Assembly (NCBI GenBank): GCA_030704425.1
Contig: JAPDHM010000001.1
Location: 620,001-684,000, forward strand
Length of the DNA stretch: 64,000 nucleotides
Direction of reading: 5' to 3'
DNA from: Rhodobacteraceae bacterium IMCC1909
GTDB taxonomy: Bacteria; Pseudomonadota; Alphaproteobacteria; Rhodobacterales; Rhodobacteraceae
In this document: one piece after another, positions 52,473 through 63,956 of the stretch
Layout: each line of letters starts with the position of its first letter
Position numbering within the stretch: the stretch's first letter is position 1
The notes under the pieces: model-generated
The model's database searches: none
What the model was told of the DNA's origin: nothing
What the model saw: only the letters and a program-made list of their open reading frames with translations
Translations under genes and position numbers: made by a program

Positions 52473-53157
52473 ATTTCAGGCCCTTTTCTGCCAACCTTCC
52501 GCGCATGTCATAGATATCCAGGCCCAATTCACCCGCTTCAAATTTGGCGCGCTTCGCCGATTCATTCGTTTCTCGCGCTTGTGCTTTCACCAGAACTTCA
52601 GCCGCTTCTTCTCGCCGTACAACACAAACTCCGTCATCATCCGCCACGATGATATCACCAGGATTAACCAACGCATCCGCGCAAACGACTGGTACGTTCA
52701 CAGAACCCAACGTTTCCTTGATTGTGCCTTGGGCATGCACCGATTTGGACCAGACTGGGAAATTCATTTCTGTCAAATCGCGGATATCGCGAACGCCCGC
52801 ATCGATAATTAATCCTCTACAGCCCCTTGTGATGGCCGAACTGGCCAATAAATCACCAAAGTAGCCCGAATTGGAAGGCGTGATTGTGCCCAAAACTAAC
52901 ACGTCACCCGCCTCCAACTGTTCAATCGCTACGTGAATCATCCAGTTGTCACAAGTCGGCGCAAGGATTGTCACAGCAGAGCCTGCAATACGTGCACCGG
53001 CATAGATTGGGCGTATGTAGTCCGCCAGCAAACCTTTGCGCCCTTGCGCCTCGTGTACGGTCGAAACTCCGCAGGCTGCAAGCCCGTCAATCACTGAAAT
53101 TTCAGCACGATCAATATTCTGGACGACAATGCCCGTGGTACCTGGCTGGTAGCTCAT
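52465..53157 (-). CDS. ligK: 4-carboxy-4-hydroxy-2-oxoadipate aldolase, RraA-like
   Basis: Class II aldolase of 230 residues that splits 4-carboxy-4-hydroxy-2-oxoadipate into pyruvate and oxaloacetate, the last step of the pathway. [40 protein letters not shown] and [20 protein letters not shown], with the R-D pair that binds substrate and metal, are characteristic of HMG/CHA aldolases, as is [14 protein letters not shown]. RraA regulators share the fold, but the gene context decides for the aldolase. Start and upstream stop overlap by one base (TAATG). Confidence 0.92.
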   Translation of the reverse strand: MSYQPGTTGIVVQNIDRAEISVIDGLAACGVSTVHEAQGRKGLLADYIRPIYAGARIAGSAVTILAPTCDNWMIHVAIEQLEAGDVLVLGTITPSNSGYFGDLLASSAITRGCRGLIIDAGVRDIRDLTEMNFPVWSKSVHAQGTIKETLGSVNVPVVCADALVNPGDIIVADDDGVCVVRREEAAEVLVKAQARETNESAKRAKFEAGELGLDIYDMRGRLAEKGLKYV

Positions 53158-53891
53158 TACAACTCATCCACAGTACTAGGAAACACGGTCTCGAACCCTT
53201 CGGCGTATTTGGCGGCGACACCGCCTGCTTGCCCACCTGAGTTGCGGCGGAAGTGGTTGGCGCGGTTTTCAGCCACGTTCTTGTAGAAGCTCCATAGGTG
53301 TTCCTGACCCTGCATGCACTGGATCGCAGCCCACTTTTTGTCCCAGACATCCGTGATGTTGAGAAAGGTTGTTGGTTTCCATTCCATCTGCTCTGATTGA
53401 TGGGGTTCAAACAGATACAACTGTGGTGCGCCTAAAACTTTTTCGCCAGGGTTATGGCCCCAGGCTTGTGCAATCATCCGGCACTGTAATGCAAACTGCG
53501 TCGTGTGCATGTGGTCCGTATTGTAAGGGTCCCACTTGGAATGAGACATCATGAATTTGGGCTGTACTTCGCGGATCACATCGACCATGCGGTCTTGCGT
53601 GTTGCGTTCCAGATCAAGGGGATAGTCGCCCACATCAAAAAAACGGATGTCGTTAATACCCAACGCAACAGCTGCATTTTCGGCCTCTTTGCGCCGCTCG
53701 GTTTTCACCTTCTCCAGTGTCATACCTTTTTGTTTCCAGAGCTTAGCGCTTTCTCCACGCTCTCCATAAGACAGACAAACAACGGTGACGTCATAACCTT
53801 TAGCTTGGTGCAGCGCGATGGCACCACCAGCACGCCAGACGAAATCTGCGGAATGCGCGCTGATGACCAGTGCAGTTTTTTTGTCGGACAT
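53157..53891 (-). CDS. galB: 4-oxalomesaconate hydratase, GalB type (PIG-L/LmbE fold)
   Basis: Hydratase of 244 residues that adds water to 4-oxalomesaconate. The fold is that of PIG-L deacetylases but the motif is [19 protein letters not shown] instead of AHPDDE, as in GalB of the Pseudomonas gallate pathway. Other family segments are [12 protein letters not shown] and [20 protein letters not shown], with metal-binding histidines. This replaces the LigJ amidohydrolase of Sphingobium. It is the first gene of the minus-strand operon galB-ligK-galD-ligI, divergent from the LysR gene 130 bp away. Confidence 0.9.
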   Translation of the reverse strand: MSDKKTALVISAHSADFVWRAGGAIALHQAKGYDVTVVCLSYGERGESAKLWKQKGMTLEKVKTERRKEAENAAVALGINDIRFFDVGDYPLDLERNTQDRMVDVIREVQPKFMMSHSKWDPYNTDHMHTTQFALQCRMIAQAWGHNPGEKVLGAPQLYLFEPHQSEQMEWKPTTFLNITDVWDKKWAAIQCMQGQEHLWSFYKNVAENRANHFRRNSGGQAGGVAAKYAEGFETVFPSTVDEL

Positions 53892-53972
53892 GGTGTGAAG
53901 CCTCTCTGCTTGTCTTCCAATCGGTCATGCAGACCTGTCGCGATCGTACTTACCTTGTATGTTCTTGAATTG

Positions 53973-54001
53973 CCTATTTCGAATTCAGTCTTTAAAATAG
54001 G
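53973..54001. promoter_or_regulatory. Candidate LysR binding dyad between galB and the LysR gene
   Basis: CCTATTT (53973-53979) and AAATAGG (53995-54001) are perfect inverted arms with a 15-bp spacer, in the 129-bp divergent region. A smaller dyad, TTCGAA, overlaps the left arm. The size is compatible with a LysR recognition site controlling both directions. Confidence 0.45.
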
Positions 54002-54020
54002 AAAAAGCTATAGGGATGAT

Positions 54021-55235
54021 ATGCAAAGCAGTTTTCCAAACATCCGGCACATGCGTGTTTTTGTTGAAACGGCCCGTACAGGATCAGTTTCTACGGCTGC
54101 AGAGCTGTGTCATTTGTCGCAACCCGCGGCAACTCAGGCCGTTGCCAGTATTGAGGCTAATTTCGGCACGGCGCTGTTGATACGCAACCGTCAGAGATCA
54201 ACCCTGACATCGTGCGGGATACATGTAGAATACCGAACAAAAGCCGCACTGAAACATTTACGGGACGGGGCAAGAAATGCTCTGCGTGAAGCGGATCACA
54301 AGGCTGTGCGCCGTCAAACTTTTGAGCTAGCAGTAACCGCTTCTCAATTGCGTAATTTAATCGCGATTGCGAATACTGGAAGCTTTACAATGGCAGCCCG
54401 CTCGCTGGGGTTATCCCAACCAACCGTTCATCGTACGGCACGCAACTTGGAGGCTGTAGCAGGCTTGCCATTTTTTATCGCTCGCCCCTCTGGTGTCCAT
54501 TTAACGGCCGCAGCAGATGCTTTCATGCGGGGGGCCAAATTGGCACAAAGTGAGCTGAGGCAAGCCGTGGAGGACATCAGCCGAGAAACTGGCAAGGAAC
54601 GCGGTACATTTGTTCTGGGTAGCCTACCATTGGCCCGAACGGCCATTGTTCCTAAGGCTCTTCATGCGATGGTTAGCACAGTCGAAGGGTTCCAAGTGCG
54701 TGTTGTCGAGGGACGGTATGCAGAGCTCCTGCGGTCTTTGCGTGAAGGCGATATTGATTGCTTGATCGGTGCGCTCAGACACCCAATCCCTGCAGACGAT
54801 ATTGAACAAGAATTACTGTTTCAAGATGCTTTAGCCATCGTTGCACATCCCCGCCATCCTTTGGTGGACCAGCGCATGGTCACGCTTGGCGACACGGTTA
54901 AATTCCCTTGGATCGCTCCTCCCAAAGAAACGCCAGCCGGCCAGTATTTGTTCGATACGCTACAAATTGATAAGCGCGCGCAATCTCCTGTACGTGTGGT
55001 TTCTTCGTCTATGGCTGTGTTGCGGGGTGTCCTTGCAGAGGGGCCTTACGTTTCAATAGTTTCGCGGCACCAAATCAACCTGGACGAGGCGTTGGGCACC
55101 ATAGCGGTTCTGGATGTGCCACTTTCAGGCCAAGTCCGTGATATTGGACTGACCTACCGCCGCGGCTGGGCGCCAACCAAAACTCAGTCGCTTTTTATTG
55201 AGCATCTGCGAAATTTCAGTACATTGGTGCACTAA
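54021..55235 (+). CDS. LysR-family regulator with two N-terminal helix-turn-helix domains
   Basis: Regulator of 404 residues, longer than the usual 300. The first LysR-type HTH is at residues 8-65 (FVETARTGSVSTAAELCHLS). A second, better conserved copy is at about 107-165 (LIAIANTGSFTMAARSLGLS). A substrate-binding domain from about residue 190 follows, ending in the usual LysR C-terminal strands. AGGGA lies six bases before ATG 54021. A frame running 172 codons further upstream is antisense to galB and rejected. It lies between the two halves of the pathway and is the likely activator; the effector may be protocatechuate or a ring-cleavage product. Confidence 0.85.
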   Translation: MQSSFPNIRHMRVFVETARTGSVSTAAELCHLSQPAATQAVASIEANFGTALLIRNRQRSTLTSCGIHVEYRTKAALKHLRDGARNALREADHKAVRRQTFELAVTASQLRNLIAIANTGSFTMAARSLGLSQPTVHRTARNLEAVAGLPFFIARPSGVHLTAAADAFMRGAKLAQSELRQAVEDISRETGKERGTFVLGSLPLARTAIVPKALHAMVSTVEGFQVRVVEGRYAELLRSLREGDIDCLIGALRHPIPADDIEQELLFQDALAIVAHPRHPLVDQRMVTLGDTVKFPWIAPPKETPAGQYLFDTLQIDKRAQSPVRVVSSSMAVLRGVLAEGPYVSIVSRHQINLDEALGTIAVLDVPLSGQVRDIGLTYRRGWAPTKTQSLFIEHLRNFSTLVH

Positions 55236-55461
55236 ATTTGAGCTAGGATTTGAGTGCAATATAGCTTTTTCCAATATTGGTTCGATCAAATGAATTGGCC
55301 ACAAAGCGTGACGCACTGCTATGCTTAATGGTGAAGCAGATGCTGAAAAGATCTATGAACACTGAGACATCAAAACCACCGCAATCGGAAGAGTAAGAAC
55401 CGCATAGGATTTTACAACAGGGCTCAAAAAGAAGACGTCCCACAATACATAGGAACAGCAC

Positions 55462-57679
<2,218 letters not shown>

Positions 57680-57715
57680 GGATATTACCAGACAGGGAAT
57701 TTTACATGTCTGAGA

Positions 57716-58136
57716 GGTACTGTCAGATTAAACTTAGCCGAAGCGGGCAGGCGGATTTATGGCGTGCCTAAATGACAAAACACTCCCCATTTAGGTACTT
57801 TAAAACGAGCCCTGAGATCATCCGCTTGGCTGTGATGCTATATGTGTGGTTTCCGCTCTCATTCCGTAATGTGGAAGATCTTTTGCACGAACGAGGCATT
57901 GAGATCAGGCATGAAACAGTTCGGTTTTGGTGGAATAGATTTGGTCCGATGATAGCAGAAGTTCGTTACCGTCCACTCTTCAGTCCGCAACCATTTCAAT
58001 CAGAAGCGCCATTTCTATTCACGAGACAATTTCAAGCTCAATCGAACCGCCGCTCTTACTGAGTGGCGCCAACTATTGAGCGCATAGATTCCGGCTGCGC
58101 CAGCAAACTGATGGGTTTTCTTAATAGTTTGACAAA
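57716..58136 (+). mobile_element. Internally deleted IS6-family element
   Basis: The left end GGTACTGTCAGATT starts at 57716. The transposase start at 57772 reads MTKHSPFRYFKTSPEIIRLA, then LYVWFPLSFRNVEDLLHERG and VRFWWNRFGPMIAEV, the IS6 zinc-ribbon/HTH region. At about 57960-58020 the catalytic core is missing and the sequence resumes at the C-terminal tail (RDNFKLNRTAALTEWRQLLS in another frame), then a degenerate right end near 58136 (GTTTGACAAAATT). A full IS6 element is about 800 bp, so roughly half is lost and it cannot transpose alone. Confidence 0.85.
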
Positions 58137-58175
58137 ATTAATCTAAAAAATGTTCCAAGTATGTCCTGGGCGCTC

Positions 58176-58604
58176 TTAAGATAAAAATTGATCTATTTCT
58201 CTGGAATGCCGCACAAAAACTTCCATTGCATCATTTTTTGATAAACGGTCCAAAATTCCATCTATCACTTCGCTTTCCGTCCACATCCAGTCCTTGGCCG
58301 GATCACCTTTCATGGCCCAATTGGAAAACAACCGTCTTTTGGATCTTGTATCCTCTAAAAGTTTGATTTCCCTATGGCGGGCATCAACTTTAATCCTAGA
58401 ATACAGGTCATCTATTTTATGAGCGGGTCCTTCTAAAAACTGCAAATACAAGTCTGACCGACAAATTAAAGCCCCAGTTATGTTGTTTTTTTTGTTGTTG
58501 ACAGCAGATTGAGCAAGAATTCGATCGAGAATTTTCTCATCAAAACCTATGGGTTTGGATACATAGATAACCTGCTTGATTAATGAGTGATTTCGCTTCT
58601 CCAT
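58176..58604 (-). CDS. BLUF-domain blue-light photoreceptor
   Basis: Single-domain protein of 142 residues. The FAD-binding BLUF fold shows VIYVSKPIG with the photoactive tyrosine Y14, SAVNNKKNNITGALI with the conserved asparagine (N37), and LYLQFLEGP with the switching glutamine Q55. RIKVDARHREIKLLED and FSNWAMKGD complete the domain. Light makes these proteins change hydrogen bonding and a partner then carries the output. No effector domain is attached and no partner gene adjoins; the gene sits alone between IS6 relics. The ribosome binding site before ATG 58604 is weak. Confidence 0.88.
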   Translation of the reverse strand: MEKRNHSLIKQVIYVSKPIGFDEKILDRILAQSAVNNKKNNITGALICRSDLYLQFLEGPAHKIDDLYSRIKVDARHREIKLLEDTRSKRRLFSNWAMKGDPAKDWMWTESEVIDGILDRLSKNDAMEVFVRHSREIDQFLS

Positions 58605-58734
58605 TCTGCGAATGTTGCAATAAAATTTGTTAAAGTCAAATTCCGACTCACATTCGGCAATTGATCCAAAACTAAATTATGCTGCGGTCCAAATAACTCA
58701 TGGCTAAATATTTTGTACGGACAACTGACCTCGG

Positions 58735-58925
58735 ATCACCGACTGTGGGCCTTCGACCTTGGGCCGTTAGTATTGGGGGCGTGGGTTCATTGGGGAGTAA
58801 TTTTGTTGGGCTTTACATCTCTACCCACGCACTAATTTCAAGCTGAACCGCGCCGCCGCTCTTACTGAGTGGCGCCAACTATTGAGCGCATAGATTTAGG
58901 CTGTGGCAGCAATCTGATGCGTATT
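58735..58925 (+). repeat. Relic of module C and IS6 transposase tail
   Basis: A diverged copy of the module C end (GGGCCGTTAGTATTGGGGGC, then CTCTACCCACGCACTAATTT) is followed by the transposase tail (TTCAAGCTGAACCGCGCCGC, CTTACTGAGTGGCGCCAAC) and AGCAATCTGATGCG. The right terminal repeat is absent. With flanking non-coding sequence it fills 58605-59088, where no gene is supported. Confidence 0.65.
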
Positions 58926-59088
58926 TTCATTATTTTGTGTGGGCAAACGCTGGTTCGAGTTTAAATATACGCAGGCGCTGTCCATGAATGCCTCGACGGC
59001 AATGGCCAATCGTGCCAGGCTTGTTTGAGAAAAGAACCGTATAATATCGACTCAATGGCTTAGTCGGCTCGATGGAAAATGAGGGATC

Positions 59089-60015
59089 GTGGCAAAACAG
59101 TTGTACGGCATTCAAGGGGCAAGCGCATTTTGGAAACGTCAAACACCTGTCATGCGCGGGATAGTGTTGATGTGCTTGTCCACGGTCGCATTTTCAATCA
59201 TGCACGGACTGGTTCGCTTCGTCGCGGAGGTCCTGCCGCCATTTCAGATCGCCTTTTTCCGTAACATCTTTGGCTTGGCTTTTCTTTTTCCACTTTTGAT
59301 GCAGTCTCGATTTGCTATTCTACGCACAAAGCGGCTTGGGTTGCACGCGCTGAGAGGCGTAATCAATATGGCGGCGATGTTAATGTTTTTCACGGCGCTC
59401 TCGATTTCACCGATTGCGAAGGTTACGGCTCTTAGCTTCACCGCGCCTATCTTTATGGCCATTCTTGCCGTTCTAATGCTGGGTGAGCGCTTTCGCATCT
59501 ATCGCTGGGTGGCTATCTTATCGGGTTTCGTGGGCATGCTGATCATCCTGCGGCCGGGCCTAGCGGTTATAGACACGGGTGCGCTATTGGTCACCATGTC
59601 GGCAGCGCTTTGGGCTGTGGCGATGATCATTATCAAGATTCTATCACGTACAGAGTCGAGCCTAACTATTGTCGCTTATATGGGCATTTTCCTTGGGGGT
59701 TTCTCGATCGCTCCGGCGCTATGGGTTTGGCAGCCATTCGGGCTTGAGACACTGGGCTGGATGGTGTTGATTGGTCTGTTCGGCTCAATTGCGCAAATGG
59801 CAATTAGCCAGTCTCTCAAGGAAACCGATCCAACAGCAGTTATGCCGTTCGACTTTCTCAAGCTGATCTGGACCGCAATGATCGGTGCCTGGTTCTTCGC
59901 AGAGATCCCGGATATTTACACTTGGATTGGTGCAACCGTGATTTTCTTGTCTGGTTTCTTCATTGCGCTTCGTGAGCGTAGCGCGAAAGGCTGGCGTATT
60001 TCGGGTCCTTCCTAG
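59089..60015 (+). CDS. DMT-superfamily (EamA) transporter
   Basis: Inner-membrane protein of 308 residues with two EamA repeats and about ten hydrophobic segments. PPFQIAFFRNIFGLAFLFPL and SISPIAKVTALSFTAPIFMA in the first half, and SLKETDPTAVMPFDFLKLIW in the second, are typical drug/metabolite exporter motifs. Substrates of this family range from amino acids to nucleotides and cannot be told here. GTG 59089 is used, although GAGGGA sits only two bases before it; ATG 59152, at the first membrane helix, is a shorter alternative. A degraded IS6 left end begins about 10 bases after the stop. Confidence 0.85.
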   Translation: MAKQLYGIQGASAFWKRQTPVMRGIVLMCLSTVAFSIMHGLVRFVAEVLPPFQIAFFRNIFGLAFLFPLLMQSRFAILRTKRLGLHALRGVINMAAMLMFFTALSISPIAKVTALSFTAPIFMAILAVLMLGERFRIYRWVAILSGFVGMLIILRPGLAVIDTGALLVTMSAALWAVAMIIIKILSRTESSLTIVAYMGIFLGGFSIAPALWVWQPFGLETLGWMVLIGLFGSIAQMAISQSLKETDPTAVMPFDFLKLIWTAMIGAWFFAEIPDIYTWIGATVIFLSGFFIALRERSAKGWRISGPS

Positions 60016-60024
60016 CCATTAAAT

Positions 60025-60340
60025 GGTCTTGCCAAACAAAACCATTTGAGACGGGCAGGGCCATTTTGTAACCCCATCTAATGACAAAAAACCCAGCATT
60101 TCGCTATATGAAACCTGGCCCGGGGTTCTTCGACCATCCCGCCTAGGCCCGAGGACTGGGAACCAATAGCCAGTCCACTATCGGATCATATATCACGCAC
60201 CCACGTCTTGCTTATAGCGTTGCTGCAACACAGTTGGGCTTGGTTAGTTTTGCTCGGGCCGCGGTCGGAGGACCAAGCCACGCATGCCTAGCAAAGCCAT
60301 CCAAGATGGGGTATAATAAAACCCCATAAACCAATGATAT
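60025..60340 (+). mobile_element. IS6-derived mosaic relic: degenerate left end, transposase start and module B
   Basis: A degenerate left end (GGTCTTGCCAAAC near 60025) is followed by a transposase start at 60081 (ATGACAAAAAACCCAGC, reading MTKNPAFRYMKPGPG) and a copy of module B to about 60340, including ATGGGGTATAATAAAACCCC and CGGAGGACCAAGCCACGC. The order left end, transposase start and module B is the same as at 20315, which shows that the hybrid spread as a unit. Module C and the right end are missing here. Confidence 0.7.
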
Positions 60341-60348
60341 GTGTGTGG

Positions 60349-60732
60349 TTATCAGCTATATGAATCATTGGGTATCGCGCGAGATGATCGGGAAAGGCGC
60401 GCAGAACAAATGATGCAAAATTTCAAATTTTTTTTGGCGCTCCCCATGTCGCAATCATAACAACCGAAGCTGATCTGGGTTCCTATGGCGCAATGGATTG
60501 TGGTGGGTTTATAGCATTGTTCACATTGGCAGCACGCGCAATGGGTGTTACATCCGTTGTCCAAGCCTCAGTTACAGGGTATGCTCCATCAATTCGTCGC
60601 CACTTTGGAATTCCTGAAAATAGGCTGATACAAACATCCATTACGTTTGGGTACGAAGACAAAACACATCCGTCAAATGGGTTTCGCACGGAACGTGCAG
60701 AAATTGAGGATGTTGTGAACATTGTGAAGTGA
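60349..60732 (+). pseudogene. Nitroreductase, C-terminal remnant with frameshift
   Basis: From about 60356 one frame reads LYESLGIARDDRERRAEQMM up to a run of eight T residues near 60425. After a shift it continues as FFGAPHVAIITTEADLGSYG, then MDCGGFIALFTLAARAMGV and the typical nitroreductase ending IRRHFGIPENRLIQTSITFG to TGA 60730-60732. This is the last two thirds of an FMN-dependent nitroreductase. The N-terminal FMN-binding part was lost at the junction with the IS6-derived relic upstream. Confidence 0.65.
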
Positions 60733-60837
60733 TGAAATCAGCCAAAGGCATAAAGACTTCCATAGAATAATTTTTAATTCTTGAAATCAATTGTTAATGC
60801 AAAAAAGGACCCGATAACTCTAAGTAGGTGGCTAACG

Positions 60838-61387
60838 GGTACTGTCAGAAGAAAATTGGTTGATGTGGGCAGGACAGGCACCTATCGTCATCGGATGACA
60901 AAACAGTCCCTGAGATCATTCGGATTTTTGTAGTGCTGTATGTTTGGTTTCCAATTTCGCTTCGTAATGTAGAACAACTTCTTAGCCGCATTGAAATTCA
61001 TCTAAAAATCTATGAAGCAGCACGGAAATCCAAACTTTATCGTAACTGATAAGCCGTGATCTTACCGCGCAGCGATGACGATAATAGGAAATGCTGACCG
61101 CCAAGAAACAGGCCGCTGCGTCAACAACAGAGCTGAAAACTCTCATCTGCCGTTCCGACAACGAGAAAGGGCGATGCTTAAGTTTAGGCTTGGGCCGACC
61201 TTACAGAAATTCGTTTACGTCCAAGCGGCACTCCAGAACCACTTCAACCTGGAACGCCACCTTTACTCACGCCTCAATTTCAAGCTGAACCGCGCCGCTG
61301 CTCTTGCTGAGTGGATTCAATTATTGAGCGCATAGATTTAGGCTGCACCAGCAATTCGATGCGGGTTCTCATTCGTCTGACAGCACC
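60838..61387 (+). mobile_element. Internally deleted IS6-family element with both ends
   Basis: The left end GGTACTGTCAGA is at 60838 and the right end TCTGACAGCACC at 61376-61387, 550 bp in all. N-terminal transposase codons (EIIRIFVVLYVWFPISLRNV) are kept, then the catalytic core is deleted. The C-terminal third is readable: MKQHGNPNFIVTDK, a stop, then SYRAAMTIIGNADRQETGR, VNNRAENSHLPFRQRERAML and LNRAAALAEWIQLLSA. This shows plainly that the dispersed tails and ends elsewhere in the window come from an IS6-family element. Confidence 0.88.
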
Positions 61388-61649
61388 GCCATATATTTAA
61401 TATTTAATTTCAATACACTAATAAATTTATGAGAAATCAACCCCCACACCAGCCCCCACAATGTTGACCATACCCGCTATTTCCGCCATGCGCCCGCCCG
61501 CCTGCGCATCGTTGCAAACATGAGCGGTTTTGCATGCGGTTACGTGGCTGTTTGCGTGTTGAGGCGGCCCATGGTCCGCTCAAGCTGCAACATGGGCAGG
61601 GCGTTGGGTCAGGTTGACTGTGAGGGGTACAGGAGCGCCACTTCAACCT

Positions 61650-61767
61650 ACGAGACAATTTCAAGCTCAATCGAACCGCCGCTCTTACTGAGTGGCGCCA
61701 ACTATTGAGCGCATAGATCAGGCTGCGCCAGTAATTCGATGCGAGTTATCATTCGTTTGACAGCACC
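61650..61767 (+). mobile_element. IS6-family right-end relic
   Basis: The transposase tail (GACAATTTCAAGCTCAATCG onward) ends at a TAG near 61717 and is followed by the right terminal repeat TTTGACAGCACC ending at 61767. Between the previous element and this one (61388-61649) there is a GC-rich stretch with CCCCCACACCAGCCCCCACA, similar in style to the doublet of module C, but no gene. It abuts a nitroreductase fragment. Confidence 0.75.
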
Positions 61768-62011
61768 TACTGGAGCGATGACGTATGGGTTAGTTCTTGC
61801 TGCATGGAGCAAGGGCCTTGGAACCGTTATTAACGGCCAGGGGATCATGCAAAGCCCGGTGGTGCGCGAAGCAGCTAATATTCCTGAAGATCAAGTTATA
61901 CTAACTTGTGTAGCCCTTGGTTGGTCTGATAAGGAGTTTGTTGCTAATTCAGTTGTGTCGCGCCGACGGCCTATCGAAAATGTCACAAGATACCTCGGGT
62001 TTGAGGAATGA
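61768..62011 (+). pseudogene. Second nitroreductase C-terminal remnant
   Basis: Directly after the IS6 right end the frame reads LVLAAWSKGLGTVINGQGIM, QSPVVREAANIPEDQVILTC and ALGWSDKEFVANSVVSRRRP to TGA 62009-62011. This matches the last 80 residues of a nitroreductase of a different subgroup from the fragment at 60349. The rest of the gene is gone. The frame opens inside the IS end, so no genuine start exists. Confidence 0.7.
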
Positions 62012-62419
62012 ATTGGACCGTGAAGCTCTGACCTCAGTACTTAAAGCTCCTGTTCTTGGGACGATGGCACAGTAGTTCGCAGGGTTAATAAAGTTTTGAT
62101 AAGCCACAATAGGTGAGAGGGGGGGAGAAAAACAGCCGCCTTTTTGTAGTGATATGTCCTGCTCTCGCATTTTTTCTGGAAGTTTTCTTCGTAATTTTAA
62201 TTATTTGGAATCAGCTTCCGAGGCGTTGCTGTGTGTTGTCTAAATCTTGGAGCACAATATTAACAAATATCCACTTGTGGCCAATGGCCCTAAATTGACC
62301 TTGGAAGTCGGTACAGCGAATAGCAGAACAGGGCCTATGGTTGACGCTAACATTTACGGCATGCATTGAGACAAAATTGGATGTCCAATTAGTTTCTTTT
62401 TACGTCGTCAAACATTAGT
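62012..62419. other. Intergenic stretch without a recognisable gene
   Basis: About 400 bases lie between the nitroreductase fragment and the convergent amidase gene. A purine-rich stretch (GAGAGGGGGGGAGAAAAACAGCC near 62115) stands out, but neither a coding frame with a start signal nor a match to the IS6 modules is evident. Confidence 0.4.
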
Positions 62420-63847
62420 TTAAACACTTTCTCGAGGCGTAATAGGCAGCTGTGTCGATATGCCAACAGCCTGTTCAAAGCGCTTTGCTGAGCGCAATAG
62501 GGCGGCTTCTCCCCTCGGTTTACCCATGATTTGAATGCCAACTGGCAAGCCTTCAGATGTAAATCCGCAGGGCACGCTGATTGTTGGGCAGGCTGTCATT
62601 GTCAGCGCAAAGGTGATCGAGAACCAGTCGATATAGGTCTCGCAGGGCTTGCCATCGATTTCTGTTACGTAGCGCTGATCGACTGGAAATGGGGCGATGG
62701 ATGCAGCGGGGCAAATCAGCAAATCATGTGTCTCAAAGAAAGCTATGACCCTCTTGTACAGCTCTATCCTAGCCCGCTCTGCGTCAAATATTTGGGATGG
62801 GGTAATATTCAAGCCGCGTTCGATATTACCAATGATTTCTGGTGCAATCTGTTCGCGATGCTTCGTTAAAATCGGCTCCATCATGGTTGCAAATAAAACG
62901 GCTCGTAGGGTTTGGAATGCCTCAAGCACACCAGTGAAATCGGGAATGTCGTCTGTTACGTCTGCCCCGAGATCGGCAAAAATCGTAGCTGCACCACAGC
63001 AGACTTTTGCGATTTCCCTCTCCATCGAAACAATGGAGAGATCAGGGCTGAACGCGACCCGCTTTGGCATGCCCGTTCCCTGTAACGCTTCCACGAAGGA
63101 TGGCCCGGCATGATCAAAAGACAAAGGGTCATCAATCTGCTGGCCCACGCCCGCATCCAGCATAAGCGCTAGGTCGTCAACATTGCGCGCCATTGGCCCT
63201 TCTACCCAAAGGGTATCCATAGCCGGCAAGCGCGTGCCGCGTGGCACACGGCCCGGACCGGGACGCAAGCCGACAATTCCATTAAATGCAGCCGGTGTAC
63301 GCAAACTGCCGCCCAAGTCATTACCTGTGGCGAGCCATACCGATCCACTGGCTAGCGCTGCGCTCGATCCGCCAGAGGAGCCCCCCGCGCTTTTGCGCAT
63401 ATCCCAAGGATTGCGGGTTAGGCCGTTAAGGGGATTAAAAGTGTGACCGCCCGCCCACTCTGGAACATTGGATTTGGCCACGGCAATTGCCCCGTTGCGT
63501 TCCAACTGTCGGACTGTGGCGTCAGACTGTTGAGCGACATTTTCAGCAAATATGGGGGAGCCATACGTTGTTACAGCACCGCAGAGATCGTTATAGTCTT
63601 TTACAGCGATAGGTAAGCCACAGAGTGACTTAGGGTTCGCCGAATGCGCTTCTAAGTCTAGGGATTTTGCTTGATCGCGGGCTTGCTCAAAACAATGAAT
63701 GGGCAAAGCGTTAACCTTAGTATCAACAGCCTCAATGCGCTGGATGGATGCCTCAACCAAATCCAGGGGCGACACCGCTTTTGAACGAAGACGAGCAACA
63801 GCTTCGGTTGCTGTTAGTCTGAAAAGTTCATTGCTTGCATCGCTCAT
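62420..63847 (-). CDS. Amidase signature family protein
   Basis: Hydrolase of about 475 residues that cleaves carboxamide bonds. The Ser-cisSer-Lys triad is visible: K83 in PIAVKDYND, the cis-serine in AGGSSGGSSAAL (about 155-165) and the nucleophile S181 in GNDLGGSLRTPAAF. The C-terminal half has the usual LPVGIQIMGKPRGEAALLRS. Substrates in this family range from simple amides to Glu-tRNA, but absence of GatB/C neighbours and the sequence type favour a free amide. ATG 63847 is seven bases after AGGA; the codon before it is also ATG. Confidence 0.88.
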   Translation of the reverse strand: MSDASNELFRLTATEAVARLRSKAVSPLDLVEASIQRIEAVDTKVNALPIHCFEQARDQAKSLDLEAHSANPKSLCGLPIAVKDYNDLCGAVTTYGSPIFAENVAQQSDATVRQLERNGAIAVAKSNVPEWAGGHTFNPLNGLTRNPWDMRKSAGGSSGGSSAALASGSVWLATGNDLGGSLRTPAAFNGIVGLRPGPGRVPRGTRLPAMDTLWVEGPMARNVDDLALMLDAGVGQQIDDPLSFDHAGPSFVEALQGTGMPKRVAFSPDLSIVSMEREIAKVCCGAATIFADLGADVTDDIPDFTGVLEAFQTLRAVLFATMMEPILTKHREQIAPEIIGNIERGLNITPSQIFDAERARIELYKRVIAFFETHDLLICPAASIAPFPVDQRYVTEIDGKPCETYIDWFSITFALTMTACPTISVPCGFTSEGLPVGIQIMGKPRGEAALLRSAKRFEQAVGISTQLPITPRESV

Positions 63848-63956
63848 CATTAAGTCCTGACTACGTTTTATTTCAATTTATAAATTGTGCGCTCTGAAAC
63901 AGTTTACTGATAGATATCGTGGCTGACTACTGCATTATTATTGATCGACTTTGAAT

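Noticed and set aside
53505-54020. Upstream extension of the LysR gene by 172 codons
   Set aside because: It is antisense to galB, and the LysR family alignment and a good ribosome binding site begin at 54021.
61437-61708. Frames on both strands in the GC-rich stretch between two IS6 relics
   Set aside because: They arise from GC-rich non-coding DNA and the out-of-phase transposase tail, with no protein-like sequence.
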